Assembly (NCBI RefSeq): GCF_002078175.1
Contig: NZ_MWFK01000001.1
Span: 806,001 to 870,000, forward strand
DNA: 64,000 nucleotides
Reading direction: 5' to 3'
DNA from: Streptomyces sp. M41(2017)
GTDB taxonomy: Bacteria; Actinomycetota; Actinomycetes; Streptomycetales; Streptomycetaceae
How positions within the stretch are numbered: the first letter of the stretch is position 1; every line of letters starts with the position of its first letter. The notes under the pieces are model-generated. The model saw nothing but the letters and a program-made list of their open reading frames with translations. It did not search any database and was not told where the DNA came from. This document shows, piece after piece, positions 17,150 through 25,269 of this stretch. Made by a program: the position numbers and the translations under genes.

Positions 17150-19729
17150 CTACGCGGTGGTCCCCTGCGCGTCGGCCGCCTGGGCCTTCAGCGCACGCTC
17201 GACACCCGAGCGGGACTCCGAGACGAGGCGGCGCAGGGCGGCGCTGGGCTCGGCCGAGGCCAGCCACTCGTCCGTCCTGGCGAGGGTCTCCTCGGAGACC
17301 TGCACGGACGGGTAGAGGCCGACGGCGACCTGCTGCGCGATCTCGTGCGAGCGGCCGTCCCAGATCTCCTTGACCACGGCGAAGAACTTGTCCGTGTACG
17401 GGGCGAGCAGCTCACGCTGGTCGGTCTGGACGAAGCCGCCGATGACCGCTTCCTGCACGGCGTTCGGGAGCTTGTCGGACTCGACGACCGAGGCCCACGC
17501 CTCCGCCTTCGCCTCCTCGGTCGGCCGGGCCGCCCGGGCGGTGGCCGCGTGCCGCTCACCCGCGGCCGTCCTGTCCCGCTCGTACTCGGCGGCGATCTCC
17601 GCCTCGTCGAAGCGGCCGACGGCGGCGAGCCGCTCCACGAACGCCCAGCGCAGCTCGGTGTCCACGGCGAGGCCCTCGACGGTCTCGCGGCCCTCGAGGA
17701 GCGCCTCCAGGAGGTCGAGCTGCTCCGGCGTGCGGGCGGTCGCCGAGAAGGCGCGGGCCCAGGCGAGCTGGTGGTCGCTGCCGGCCTCGGCCGCCCGCAG
17801 GTGCGCGAGGGTCGCGTCCGTCCAGCGGGTCAGCAGCGCCTCGCGGGCCGTCGGGTCGGCGTACAGCTCGATCGCGAGCTTCACCTGACGGTGCAGCGAC
17901 TGGACGACACCGATGTCGGACTCCTTGCCGATGCCGGACAGCACCAGGGCGAGGTAGTCGCGGGTGGGCAGCTCGGCGTCGCGGGTCATGTCCCAGGCCG
18001 AGGCCCAGCACAGGGCGCGCGGCAGGGAGGACTCGAAGTCGCCGAGGTGCTCGGTGACGAAGGCCAGCGAGTCCTCGTCGAGGCGGACCTTGGCGTACGA
18101 CAGGTCGTCGTCATTGAGGAGGATCACGTCGGGGCGGCGCGTGCCGACGAGCTGCGGCACGGCGGTCAGCTCCCCGTCCACGTCCAGCTCGACGCGCTCG
18201 CCGCGGACGAGCTTGCCCCTGTCCGCGTCGAGGTCGTAGAGGCCGACCGCGATGCGGTGCGGACGCAGCGTGGGCTCGCCCTGGGCGCCGGCCGGCAGCG
18301 CGGGGGCCTCCTGGCGGACGCCGAAGGAGGCGATGACACCGTCGGCGTCGGTCTCGATCTCCGGGCGCAGGATGTTGATGCCGGCGGTCTGGAGCCACTT
18401 CTGCGACCAGGTCCCGAGGTCGCGTCCGGAGGTCTGCTCCAGTGCGCCGAGGAGGTCGGAGAGGCGGGTGTTCCCGAACGCGTGGGCCTTGAAGTAGGCC
18501 TGGACGCCGCTGAAGAACTCGTCCATGCCGACGTAGGCGACGAGCTGCTTGAGGACCGAGGCGCCCTTGGCGTACGTGATGCCGTCGAAGTTGACGAGCA
18601 CGTCGTCGAGGTCGCGGATCTCCGCCATGATCGGGTGGGTGGAGGGCAGCTGGTCCTGCCGGTAGGCCCACGTCTTCATCGAGTTGGCGAAGGTGGTCCA
18701 GGAGTGCGGCCACCGGCTGTCCGCGTGGTGGGCCTGGCAGGCGATGGAGGTGTACGTGGCGAACGACTCGTTCAGCCACAGGTCGTTCCACCACTCCATG
18801 GTCACGAGGTCGCCGAACCACATGTGGGCGAGCTCGTGCAGGATCGTCTCGGCGCGCAGCTCGTAGGCGGCGTCGGTGACCTTCGAGCGGAACACGTACT
18901 GGTCGCGGATGGTGACCGCGCCCGCGTTCTCCATCGCGCCCGCGTTGAACTCGGGCACGAAGAGCTGGTCGTACTTCTTGAAGGGGTACGCGTAGTCGAA
19001 CTTCTCCTGGAACCAGTCGAAGCCCTGCCGGGTGACCTCGAAGATCGCGTCGGAGTCGAGGAACTCGGCGAGCGAGGGACGGCAGTAGATGCCGAGCGGC
19101 ACGGACTGTCCGTCCTTCTCGTACACGCTGTGCACGGAGTGGTACGGGCCGACGATCAGGGCGGTGATGTACGACGAGATCCGCGGCGTCGGCTCGAAGG
19201 CCCAGACGTCGTCCTTGGGCTCCGGCGTCGGCGAGTTGGAGATGACCGTCCAGCCGGACGGCGCCTTCACGGTGAACTGGAAGGTCGCCTTCAGGTCCGG
19301 CTGCTCGAAGGACGCGAAGACGCGGCGGGCGTCGGGCACCTCGAACTGGGTGTAGAGGTAGGCCTGCTGGTCGACGGGGTCGACGAACCGGTGCAGACCC
19401 TCACCGGTGTTGGTGTACGCGCAGTCCGCGACGACGCGCAGGACGTTGCGCCCCTGCAGCAGACCGGGCAGGGCGATCCGCGAGTCCTCGAAGACCTGGG
19501 CCGGGTCGAGCGGGTCGCCGTTGAGGGTGACCTCGTGGACGGTCGGGGCGACCAGGTCGATGAACGATTCCGCGCCGTCCTCGGCGGAGTCGAAGCGCAC
19601 CGTGGTCACGGACCGGTAGGTGCCGCCCTCCTGCGCGCCGGAGAGGTCGAGATCGACCTCGTACGAGTCAACGGTGAGCAGCTTCGCGCGCTGCTGCGCC
19701 TCTTCGCGGGTCAGGTTTGTGCCAGGCAC
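17150..19729 (-). CDS. pepN: Aminopeptidase N (M1 family), complete
   Basis: An 859-residue cytoplasmic zinc aminopeptidase. The exopeptidase motif GAMEN is at 264-268. Zinc ligands are H298 and H302 (HELAH) with E299 as general base, and E321 in LNESFA. The N-terminal beta domain spans about 1-190, the thermolysin-like domain 190-440, and the helical C-terminal domain the rest. GTG 19729 is preceded by GAGGAG eight bases upstream; a nearby ATG at 19737 is out of frame. It is a paralogue of the gene at 1-2160, over the part visible clearly alignable (for example FEQPDLKA and KFDYAYPFKKYDQ). Which of the two is the main housekeeping enzyme is not clear. Confidence 0.96.
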   Translation of the reverse strand: MPGTNLTREEAQQRAKLLTVDSYEVDLDLSGAQEGGTYRSVTTVRFDSAEDGAESFIDLVAPTVHEVTLNGDPLDPAQVFEDSRIALPGLLQGRNVLRVVADCAYTNTGEGLHRFVDPVDQQAYLYTQFEVPDARRVFASFEQPDLKATFQFTVKAPSGWTVISNSPTPEPKDDVWAFEPTPRISSYITALIVGPYHSVHSVYEKDGQSVPLGIYCRPSLAEFLDSDAIFEVTRQGFDWFQEKFDYAYPFKKYDQLFVPEFNAGAMENAGAVTIRDQYVFRSKVTDAAYELRAETILHELAHMWFGDLVTMEWWNDLWLNESFATYTSIACQAHHADSRWPHSWTTFANSMKTWAYRQDQLPSTHPIMAEIRDLDDVLVNFDGITYAKGASVLKQLVAYVGMDEFFSGVQAYFKAHAFGNTRLSDLLGALEQTSGRDLGTWSQKWLQTAGINILRPEIETDADGVIASFGVRQEAPALPAGAQGEPTLRPHRIAVGLYDLDADRGKLVRGERVELDVDGELTAVPQLVGTRRPDVILLNDDDLSYAKVRLDEDSLAFVTEHLGDFESSLPRALCWASAWDMTRDAELPTRDYLALVLSGIGKESDIGVVQSLHRQVKLAIELYADPTAREALLTRWTDATLAHLRAAEAGSDHQLAWARAFSATARTPEQLDLLEALLEGRETVEGLAVDTELRWAFVERLAAVGRFDEAEIAAEYERDRTAAGERHAATARAARPTEEAKAEAWASVVESDKLPNAVQEAVIGGFVQTDQRELLAPYTDKFFAVVKEIWDGRSHEIAQQVAVGLYPSVQVSEETLARTDEWLASAEPSAALRRLVSESRSGVERALKAQAADAQGTTA

Positions 19730-19841
19730 GCGGTCATCTCCTCGTTATGTGTGGGTTGCGCCATCCTTCCACGGGACCCGCACGGAAGGCGATGTCCGTT
19801 TCCCGCCGGTGCCCGGCCCGCGCGGGCGCGAGCCTGGAGCC

Positions 19842-20318
19842 ATGACGACGTACACCGCACGGCCCATCCCCCCGACCGTCCTGAAGGAGCTCCGTGACGG
19901 CGACGACGCCGGTCGTCCGGTGGTCCCGCTGACCGATCCGGAGGGCGGCGCGCCACTGCGCTGCTGCCTGCGCCGCAGTGAACCCGGCGAGCGCATCGCC
20001 CTCGTCTCGTACGCCCCGCTGCGCCGCCGGGCCGCGCGGACCGGCACCGACCCGGGCGCGTACGACGAGCAGGGTCCGGTCTTCGTGCACGCCGACGACT
20101 GCGCGGGCCCGGCGGACGGGGACCTCCCCTTCACGAACGCCCACCGCGTCCTGCGCCGCTACTCGGCCGAGGGACACATCCTGGGCGGCCGGCTGGTGGA
20201 GACCCCGGACGCGTTCCAGGAAGCCTTCCGCGCGGCCTTCACCGACCCTGAGGTGGCGCTCGTCCACGTGCGGGCGGTGGAGTACGGCTGCTTCCTGTAC
20301 GCGGTGGAACGGGGCTGA
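19842..20318 (+). CDS. DUF1203 protein
   Basis: A 158-residue soluble protein of the DUF1203 family, function unknown. Recognisable features are LRCCLRRSEPGERIALVSYAP near residues 43-63, DEQGPVFVHADDC near 78-90, and the C-terminal VRAVEYGCFLYAVER. The conserved cysteines (two adjacent at 45-46 region, one in HADDC, one near the end) and a His suggest a metal or redox site, but that is inference. ATG 19842 has only a weak GGAG upstream. It is divergent from pepN, with 112 bases between them. Confidence 0.8.
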   Translation: MTTYTARPIPPTVLKELRDGDDAGRPVVPLTDPEGGAPLRCCLRRSEPGERIALVSYAPLRRRAARTGTDPGAYDEQGPVFVHADDCAGPADGDLPFTNAHRVLRRYSAEGHILGGRLVETPDAFQEAFRAAFTDPEVALVHVRAVEYGCFLYAVERG

Positions 20319-20348
20319 CGGGCGGGCGGCGAGGCGTCCGCCCGTCAG
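20315..20348. terminator. Bidirectional hairpin between DUF1203 and EamA genes
   Basis: Arms CTGACGGGCGG (20315-20325) and CCGCCCGTCAG (20338-20348). The left arm includes the DUF1203 stop codon, and the right arm ends two bases before the EamA stop. Confidence 0.75.
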
Positions 20349-20350
20349 GC

Positions 20351-21352
20351 CTACCGTCGCGAGCCCGGAGCCGACAGGTCCATCGTGTCTTCCGGAGCGT
20401 TCCCCTCGGCGCGACCGACGGGCCGAGGGGCCCGTCGCACGATCGCGGCCTCCCTGCGCGAGGTGACGGCGGTGACGGCGGCCGCCGCGGCGGGTTCGCG
20501 GGTCCTCAGCTGGCCGAGGATCGTGGCCCCGAACGCCAGTCCCGTCCCGGCCAGTTGGAGTGGGGTGAGGGTCTGCCCCAGGGCGGCCCAGCCGATGACC
20601 GCCGCGGTCAGCGGTGAGAGCGGGCCGAGGAAGGTGACCTGGGTGGCGGTCAGGCGGCCGATGCCGCGGAACCAGAGCCAGTAGGCGACCGCCGTGTTCG
20701 CCAGGGCGAGGTACAGGTAGCCGCCGACCGCGCGGCCGTCCAGGGCCGGCGGGGCCCCCTCGACGGCGAGGGCCACCGGCACGATCAGCAGCCCGCCCGC
20801 CGTCAGCTGCCAGGCGGTCAGCGCGAGCGGGCCGACCCCGTCGGGCCGGCCCCAGCGCTTGGTGAGCACGGTCCCCGCGGACATCGAGGCGGTGGAGGCG
20901 AGCGCCGCGAGGACCCCGACGGGGTCGAGCGCGCCCGCGGCCTTCAGGACGACGAGGCTGACCCCGAGCGCCGCGGCGACGCCGGTGAGGAGCGCGCGGA
21001 GGGTCGGCCGGTCGGCGAGCAGCAGCACGGAGAGGCCCGCCACGAACAGCGGCCCGATCGAGCCGACGACGGCCGCCATGCCGCCGGGCAGCCGGTACGC
21101 GGAGAGGAACAGCAGCGGGAAGAACGCGCCGATGTTCAGCGCGCCCAGCGCGGCCGCCTTCCCCCACCAGACGCCCCGGGGCAGCACGCGGGCGAGCGCG
21201 AGGAGCAGCAGCCCCGCGGGCAGGGCGCGCAGCGCGGCCGTGAACAGCGGCCGGTCGGCAGGCAGGAACTCGGTGGTGACCGCGTAGGTGCTGCCCCAGG
21301 AGACCGGGGCGAGCGCGGTGAGCGCGGTCAGGGCGAAGCGGTTCGTGACCAT
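20351..21352 (-). CDS. EamA-family drug/metabolite exporter
   Basis: A 333-residue membrane protein with about ten hydrophobic helices in two repeats, the layout of the DMT superfamily. The N-terminal ALAPVSWGSTYAVTTEFLP and the second-repeat sequence NTAVAYWLWFRGIGRLTATQVTFLGPLSPLTA (in two stretches) are typical EamA elements. Members export small metabolites or drugs; the substrate is unknown. After helix ten there is a short, Arg/Ala-rich cytoplasmic tail. A perfect palindrome lies four bases upstream of the start codon and the divergent neighbour encodes a MarR repressor, so the exporter is very probably MarR-controlled. There is no clear ribosome-binding site; the operator occupies its place. 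Confidence 0.88.
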   Translation of the reverse strand: MVTNRFALTALTALAPVSWGSTYAVTTEFLPADRPLFTAALRALPAGLLLLALARVLPRGVWWGKAAALGALNIGAFFPLLFLSAYRLPGGMAAVVGSIGPLFVAGLSVLLLADRPTLRALLTGVAAALGVSLVVLKAAGALDPVGVLAALASTASMSAGTVLTKRWGRPDGVGPLALTAWQLTAGGLLIVPVALAVEGAPPALDGRAVGGYLYLALANTAVAYWLWFRGIGRLTATQVTFLGPLSPLTAAVIGWAALGQTLTPLQLAGTGLAFGATILGQLRTREPAAAAAVTAVTSRREAAIVRRAPRPVGRAEGNAPEDTMDLSAPGSRR

Positions 21353-21356
21353 GATT

Positions 21357-21378
21357 ATTAGCTTAGCCCTAAGCTAAT
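21357..21378. promoter_or_regulatory. MarR-type operator at the EamA gene start
   Basis: Perfect inverted repeat: arms ATTAGCTTAG (21357-21366) and CTAAGCTAAT (21369-21378) separated by CC. It is strikingly AT-rich for this genome, and its size and symmetry suit a MarR dimer. It starts four bases upstream of the exporter's ATG, so a bound repressor would block transcription start or ribosome access. Confidence 0.75.
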
Positions 21379-21459
21379 CAGTCGCAAGATACTCAGGGCT
21401 GATCAACTTGTCCGGCCCGCCTGGCGCGGATCCGCCGGGCGGCGCCCCGCTCCCTCGCA

Positions 21460-21560
21460 TGCGGCTGCCTTCGTGCCCCTTCCTTGCGTGCCGCCGCCTT
21501 GCGGGCCGCTTCCTTGTGCGCCACTCCACTTGCGGGCCACTTTCTTGCGGGCCTCCTGCG
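21460..21560. repeat. Imperfect 15-16 nt repeats between EamA and marR-type genes
   Basis: CTTGCGGGCC and variants (CTTGCGTGCC, CTTGTGCGCC) recur about every 15-16 bases, five or six times. On the minus strand this would read as Lys/Ala/Arg-rich codons, but no start or ribosome site supports a gene. The rest of the 229-base gap holds the operator and presumably the marR promoter. Confidence 0.5.
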
Positions 21561-21581
21561 GCGCGGCGGATACTCGGCCCC

Positions 21582-22079
21582 ATGAGCACCCCCCAGGACC
21601 CCGTCGACGCGATCATCGAGCAGTGGGCCGCGGTGCGGCCGGATCTCGACACCGCCGCGATGGAGGTCTTCGGGCGCGTGTTCCGGATCTCGCGGGCGCT
21701 GGGCGACCGGATGGAGAAGGCGTACGCGCGCTACGGGATCTCGCGCGGGGAGTTCGACGTGCTGGCGACCCTGCGCCGCTCGGACGCCCCGTACACACTC
21801 TCGCCCCGTCAGCTCTCGGCCACGCTCATGCTCACCACCGGCGGGATGACCGGGCGCCTGGACAAACTGGAGCGCGCCGGACTGCTCCGCCGGTCCCCCG
21901 ATCCGCACGACCGGCGCGGCCTTCAGGTGACCCTGACGGACGAGGGCCTGCGGCTGATCGACGAGGCGGTGGGCACCGGACTCGCCGTCCAGACGGCCGC
22001 GCTCGCGGCCCTCGACGGCGACCAGGCCACCCAATTGGCCGCTCTGCTGCGCCCGTTGCTGGCCGCGACCGCCGACTGA
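21582..22079 (+). CDS. MarR-family transcriptional regulator
   Basis: A 165-residue winged-helix repressor. The HTH region covers about residues 55-110: EFDVLATLRRSD, LSPRQLSATLMLTTGGMTGRLDKLERAGL (in two stretches), then the wing RRSPDPHDRRGLQVTLTDEG. The PDPHDRRG wing is diagnostic of MarR. Flanking helices form the dimer interface. It is divergent from the EamA exporter and very probably represses it through the palindrome at 21357-21378; autoregulation is possible though the site is about 200 bases from this start. The inducing ligand is unknown. Confidence 0.9.
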   Translation: MSTPQDPVDAIIEQWAAVRPDLDTAAMEVFGRVFRISRALGDRMEKAYARYGISRGEFDVLATLRRSDAPYTLSPRQLSATLMLTTGGMTGRLDKLERAGLLRRSPDPHDRRGLQVTLTDEGLRLIDEAVGTGLAVQTAALAALDGDQATQLAALLRPLLAATAD

Positions 22080-22149
22080 ACCCCCGGCCGGAGCGCCCGT
22101 AGTCCCGGGAGCTCGGCCCGCCCGGCACGCGGAGAACCCCGCGCGAACG

Positions 22150-22196
22150 CGTCGAGGGAGTCCCCGCACCCGGTGGGTGCGGAAACTCCCTCGACG
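22150..22196. terminator. Long bidirectional hairpin
   Basis: Outer arms CGTCGAGGGAGT (22150-22161) and ACTCCCTCGACG (22185-22196), and an inner stem CCGCACCC/GGGTGCGG with loop GGT. It lies between the convergent MarR and small membrane-protein genes. Confidence 0.8.
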
Positions 22197-22222
22197 GAGA
22201 GACGCGGTGGGGCGAGCGGCGC

Positions 22223-22462
22223 TCAGCCCTGCTTCGGCTGCTTGTGGGACTTGTCCAGGACCATCACCAGGCCGGCGATGATCGCGAACAGCACGAGCGG
22301 CGCCGCGACGTAGAGGCCCAGCGTGTCCAGCACGCTCAGCCCGTTGCCGGGGTCGTCACCGTCGTCGCGGGTCAGCGCGAGCGCGGGAGACGTCATGAGC
22401 AGCATCATCAGCGTCGTACCGGCGGCCAGGGCACCGGCGCGCAGAGCGTTCTTCTTGTCCAC
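22223..22462 (-). CDS. Small exported or membrane protein
   Basis: A 79-residue protein. Residues 1-30 look like a Sec signal (GALAAGTTLMMLLMTSPALAL) followed by an acidic stretch (TRDDGDDPGNG), then a transmembrane helix at about 49-70 (LYVAAPLVLFAIIAGLVMVL) and a basic tail (DKSHKQPKQG). I do not recognise a function. The start is GTG with no ribosome-binding site; TACGTT about eight to fourteen bases upstream could be a -10 box, which would make the message leaderless. It follows malQ on the same strand by 57 bases. Confidence 0.7.
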   Translation of the reverse strand: MDKKNALRAGALAAGTTLMMLLMTSPALALTRDDGDDPGNGLSVLDTLGLYVAAPLVLFAIIAGLVMVLDKSHKQPKQG

Positions 22463-22519
22463 GGTGCAAACGTAGCGAACACCTTGATGACGCGCTCGCC
22501 CGGGGGTGCCGTACGGAGG

Positions 22520-24691
22520 TCACGGCCCCCCTCCCGAACCCGGCGCGGGCCCGCCGCCGACGTCGCCGACCGCGCTTCCTCCCGGGCCGCTCTCCCTCCG
22601 GACGACCTCCAGGAGGGCGTGCAGCCGGGGTGACGCGGCGAGGTCCTCCAGCGTCACCGGACGGCCCTCCGCGTCGGCGACGGGCAGCCGCCAGTTGGGG
22701 TACTGGTCCCACGTGCCGGGCAGGTTCTGCGGGCGCCGGTCCCCCACGGCGTCCGGCAGCCAGACGCCGATCATGTGGGCCGGGGTGCGCAGCAGGAAGC
22801 GGTGCACGGCCTGGATCTCGGCCTCCTCCGCCGACGCGGGGCTGCCGCCGCTCGGGCCGTGCAGCAGCCCGAGCCGGGACAGCAGGGCGAGCCACTCCCG
22901 GGTGTCCGCCGCGGCGGCGGCCCGCTCCTCGTCGAGGGAGCCGAGCAACAGGCCGAGGCCGGCACGCAGTTCGACGTGTTCACCGGTGAGCCGGGCCGCG
23001 GTGGACGGCAGGTCGTGGGTGGTGACGGTGGCCAGGCAGTCGGCGCGCCAGCTCTCCGGCGGCAACGGGTGTCCGTCGCCCTCCCAGTCCCGCTCGAACC
23101 ACAGCACGGACGTGCCGAGCACGCCGCGCTCCTGGAGCGTCTCGCGCACCCCCGGTTCGACGGTGCCGAGGTCCTCGCCGATCACCAGGGTCCCGGCCCG
23201 GGACGCCTCCAGGACCAGGATCGCGAGCATGGCCTCGGCGTCGTAGCGGACGTAGGAGCCCTCCGTGGGCGGCTGCCCCTGGGGGACCCACCAGAGCCGG
23301 AACAGGCCCATGACATGGTCGATGCGCAGCGCGCCCGCGTGCCGCAGGAGGGCGCGCAGGAGGCGGCGGTAGGGGGCGTATCCGGACGCGGCGAGCCGGT
23401 CGGGCCGCCAGGGCGGCAGACCCCAGTCCTGGCCCCGCGCGTTGAAGGCGTCCGGGGGCGCGCCCACGGACATGCCGGCCGCGAAGTACTCCTGCTGCGC
23501 CCAGGCGTCGGCCCCGTCCGGGTGGACGCCGACGGCGAGGTCGTGGACGAGACCGACGGCCATGCCCGCGTCGGTCGCCGAGCGCTGGGCGGCGCCGAGC
23601 TGGGCGTCGGTGAGCCAGGCCAGCCTGCTGTGGAAGTCGACGCGGTCCATCAGCTCGCCGCGCGCCCGGGCGGTCTCCGGCGAGCGGGGGTCGCGCAGTC
23701 CCTCGGGCCAGCTGCGCCAGTCGGAGCCGTGCACCTCGGCGAGCGCGTACCAGGTGGCGTGGTCCTCCAGCGCCCGGCCCTCCTCGGCGAGGAAGTCCGC
23801 GTAGGCGGCCCGCCGGCCGGGGCCGAGCGGTACGGCACGCACCGCTTCCAGTGCCTCGCGCTTGAGTTCCCAGACGGCGTCGCGGTCGATCAGCGCGCCC
23901 TTGCTCAGGACGGATTCACGCAGCTGCTCGGCCCGCTTCAGCACCGTGCGCAGCCGCTCGGGGTCCTCGACGTACGGGTACTCGGGGACGTCCTCGACCC
24001 GCAGGTGCACCGGGTCGGGGAAGCGCCGGGACGAGGGCCGGTACGGGGAGGGGTCGGTGGGGTGACCGGGCACGGCCGCGTGCAGCGGATTGACCTGCAC
24101 GAATCCGGCACCGAGCGCGCGTCCCGCCCAGGCGGTCAGCTCGGCGAGGTCCCCGAGGTCGCCCATGCCCCAGGAGCGGCGGGAGAGAAGGGAGTAGAGC
24201 TGGACGAGCAGGCCGTACGTGCGTCCGGGGGGCGCGGGCAGCCGGGTGGGGGCGACGACGAGGTGGGCGTCGGCGGTGCGGCCGTCGGGCGCGGTGGCGT
24301 GCAGCGTGTGGACGCCGGGGGGCAGTCCCTCGGCGGAGGCGCGGGCCTCGCCCTGTTCGGTGGTGACGCGCAGCCGGGTGCCGTCGGGCAGCGCGTCGAG
24401 TCCGGCGGGGGCCAGGCCGCCCCAGCAGACCACGGTCGGCGGCAGCAGGCGCCGGGCCGCTTCGGCCTCGTGGCGGGCGAGGGAGGCGGTGACGGCGTCC
24501 GGGGTGCTCGCGTCGACGCCGAGGGCGGCCAGGATCGCGACGAGGGCGGCGTCCGAGGCGGCGACCGTGCGGTCCGGGGAGGGGTTGTAGGCGGGGGCGA
24601 CGCCATGCAGTTCGGCGAGCCGGGACAGGGGTGTCCGCGGTGCCGGATCCGACGGCGTCCGCTGCGGCTCGGCGGGCCCACTCGATGCCAT
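22520..24691 (-). CDS. malQ: 4-alpha-glucanotransferase (amylomaltase, GH77)
   Basis: Transfers alpha-1,4-glucan segments between malto-oligosaccharides and releases glucose; part of maltodextrin and glycogen metabolism. The 723-residue length fits the actinobacterial form with an N-terminal extension (about 1-150). The GH77 catalytic residues are present: nucleophile Asp458 (ALRIDHVMGLFRLW), acid/base Glu506 (VIGEDLGTV) and stabilising Asp560 (TTHDLPSTAA). GMGDLGDL near 175 and NPLHAAVPGHPTDPSPYRPSS (about 201-221, in two stretches) are also family hallmarks. The ATG follows directly after the TAG of the upstream small gene, so the two are translationally coupled. Confidence 0.95.
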   Translation of the reverse strand: MASSGPAEPQRTPSDPAPRTPLSRLAELHGVAPAYNPSPDRTVAASDAALVAILAALGVDASTPDAVTASLARHEAEAARRLLPPTVVCWGGLAPAGLDALPDGTRLRVTTEQGEARASAEGLPPGVHTLHATAPDGRTADAHLVVAPTRLPAPPGRTYGLLVQLYSLLSRRSWGMGDLGDLAELTAWAGRALGAGFVQVNPLHAAVPGHPTDPSPYRPSSRRFPDPVHLRVEDVPEYPYVEDPERLRTVLKRAEQLRESVLSKGALIDRDAVWELKREALEAVRAVPLGPGRRAAYADFLAEEGRALEDHATWYALAEVHGSDWRSWPEGLRDPRSPETARARGELMDRVDFHSRLAWLTDAQLGAAQRSATDAGMAVGLVHDLAVGVHPDGADAWAQQEYFAAGMSVGAPPDAFNARGQDWGLPPWRPDRLAASGYAPYRRLLRALLRHAGALRIDHVMGLFRLWWVPQGQPPTEGSYVRYDAEAMLAILVLEASRAGTLVIGEDLGTVEPGVRETLQERGVLGTSVLWFERDWEGDGHPLPPESWRADCLATVTTHDLPSTAARLTGEHVELRAGLGLLLGSLDEERAAAAADTREWLALLSRLGLLHGPSGGSPASAEEAEIQAVHRFLLRTPAHMIGVWLPDAVGDRRPQNLPGTWDQYPNWRLPVADAEGRPVTLEDLAASPRLHALLEVVRRESGPGGSAVGDVGGGPAPGSGGGP

Positions 24692-24961
24692 CTAGAACCC
24701 CGACGCGGCGCCGGTGGAGGTGGGCTCGCTCGTCAGGTGCGCGGCGTCGGCCAGCGGGGGCTCGCTGGTCAGGGGTTCCGCGTCGGGCAGCGGGGGTTCG
24801 CTGGTCAGCGGCAGCTCCGTGCAGGCGCCTTCCGCGCTGAGCAGGCAGAGGTCGGCGGCCTCGGGCTCGGCGGAAGCGCGTCCGCCGCGCTGGCCGGGGA
24901 AGGACGGCTCCGCGTCGCGTTTGGACAGGGCCGAGAGAAGCAGGTGAGCCGATGCGGCCAC
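24692..24961 (-). CDS. Small repeat-containing protein upstream of malQ
   Basis: An 89-residue protein of unknown function. GTG 24961 is chosen because a perfect AAGGAGG lies five bases upstream; an ATG at 25003 would add 14 residues but has no such site. The first part (AASAHLLLSALSKRD) could be a short helix. The C-terminal third consists of three 12-residue repeats, LTSEPPLPDAEP, LTSEPPLADAAH and LTSEPTSTGAAS. Two cysteines (DLCLL and GACTEL) are present in the middle. The TAG stop abuts the malQ ATG. The strong ribosome site supports real translation; it could be a leader whose main effect is coupling to malQ, or a small protein in its own right. Confidence 0.6.
   Translation of the reverse strand: MAASAHLLLSALSKRDAEPSFPGQRGGRASAEPEAADLCLLSAEGACTELPLTSEPPLPDAEPLTSEPPLADAAHLTSEPTSTGAASGF
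24715..24830. repeat. Three 36-nt direct repeats inside the small gene upstream of malQ
   Basis: The block GGGCTCGCT(G/C)GTCAG recurs at 36-base steps (24722, 24758, and 24794 with one change). The period equals 12 codons, so copy-number changes would keep the frame. Confidence 0.7.
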
Positions 24962-25269
24962 GGGGGCCTCCTTGGTCGAGTCGGGTACGGCGTCCGAGGG
25001 CATTTCCGGCGGTCGGTGGCGTGCCGTTGCCGGAGAGGCATGCCCAGGCGGTCACCGCAGCCCTACCCAGCGGGCGCGACGGCAGACGTACACGGACGAA
25101 CAACGTGCTTCTGGTCACACTCCGCTGCCGTCCCGTCCCTCCGGGCCGCCCCTCCAGGCTGGGGCAATCCTGACACTTCGGCCACTCTCGTTGACACCCC
25201 CACCACCCGGATGGTGGGCTCGTCGCCACTCCGGCGTGGTGGCCGGGCGGCTGGCTACGAGGGGGAAGC
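24962..25269. promoter_or_regulatory. Divergent promoter region, malQ operon / GH84 gene
   Basis: 308 bases with no supported gene. A consensus -35 hexamer TTGACA lies at 25191-25196 and is followed at once by the dyad CCCACCA/TGGTGGG (25199-25218), 52 bases before the GH84 start. No convincing -10 follows at the usual distance. The dyad could be an operator. Nothing specific to maltose control is recognisable for the malQ side. Confidence 0.35.

Noticed and set aside
21374..21652. Basic, Lys/Ala/Arg-rich frame resembling a histone-like tail
   Set aside because: It overlaps the MarR gene and operator, has no ribosome-binding site, and its composition follows from the 15-nt repeats.
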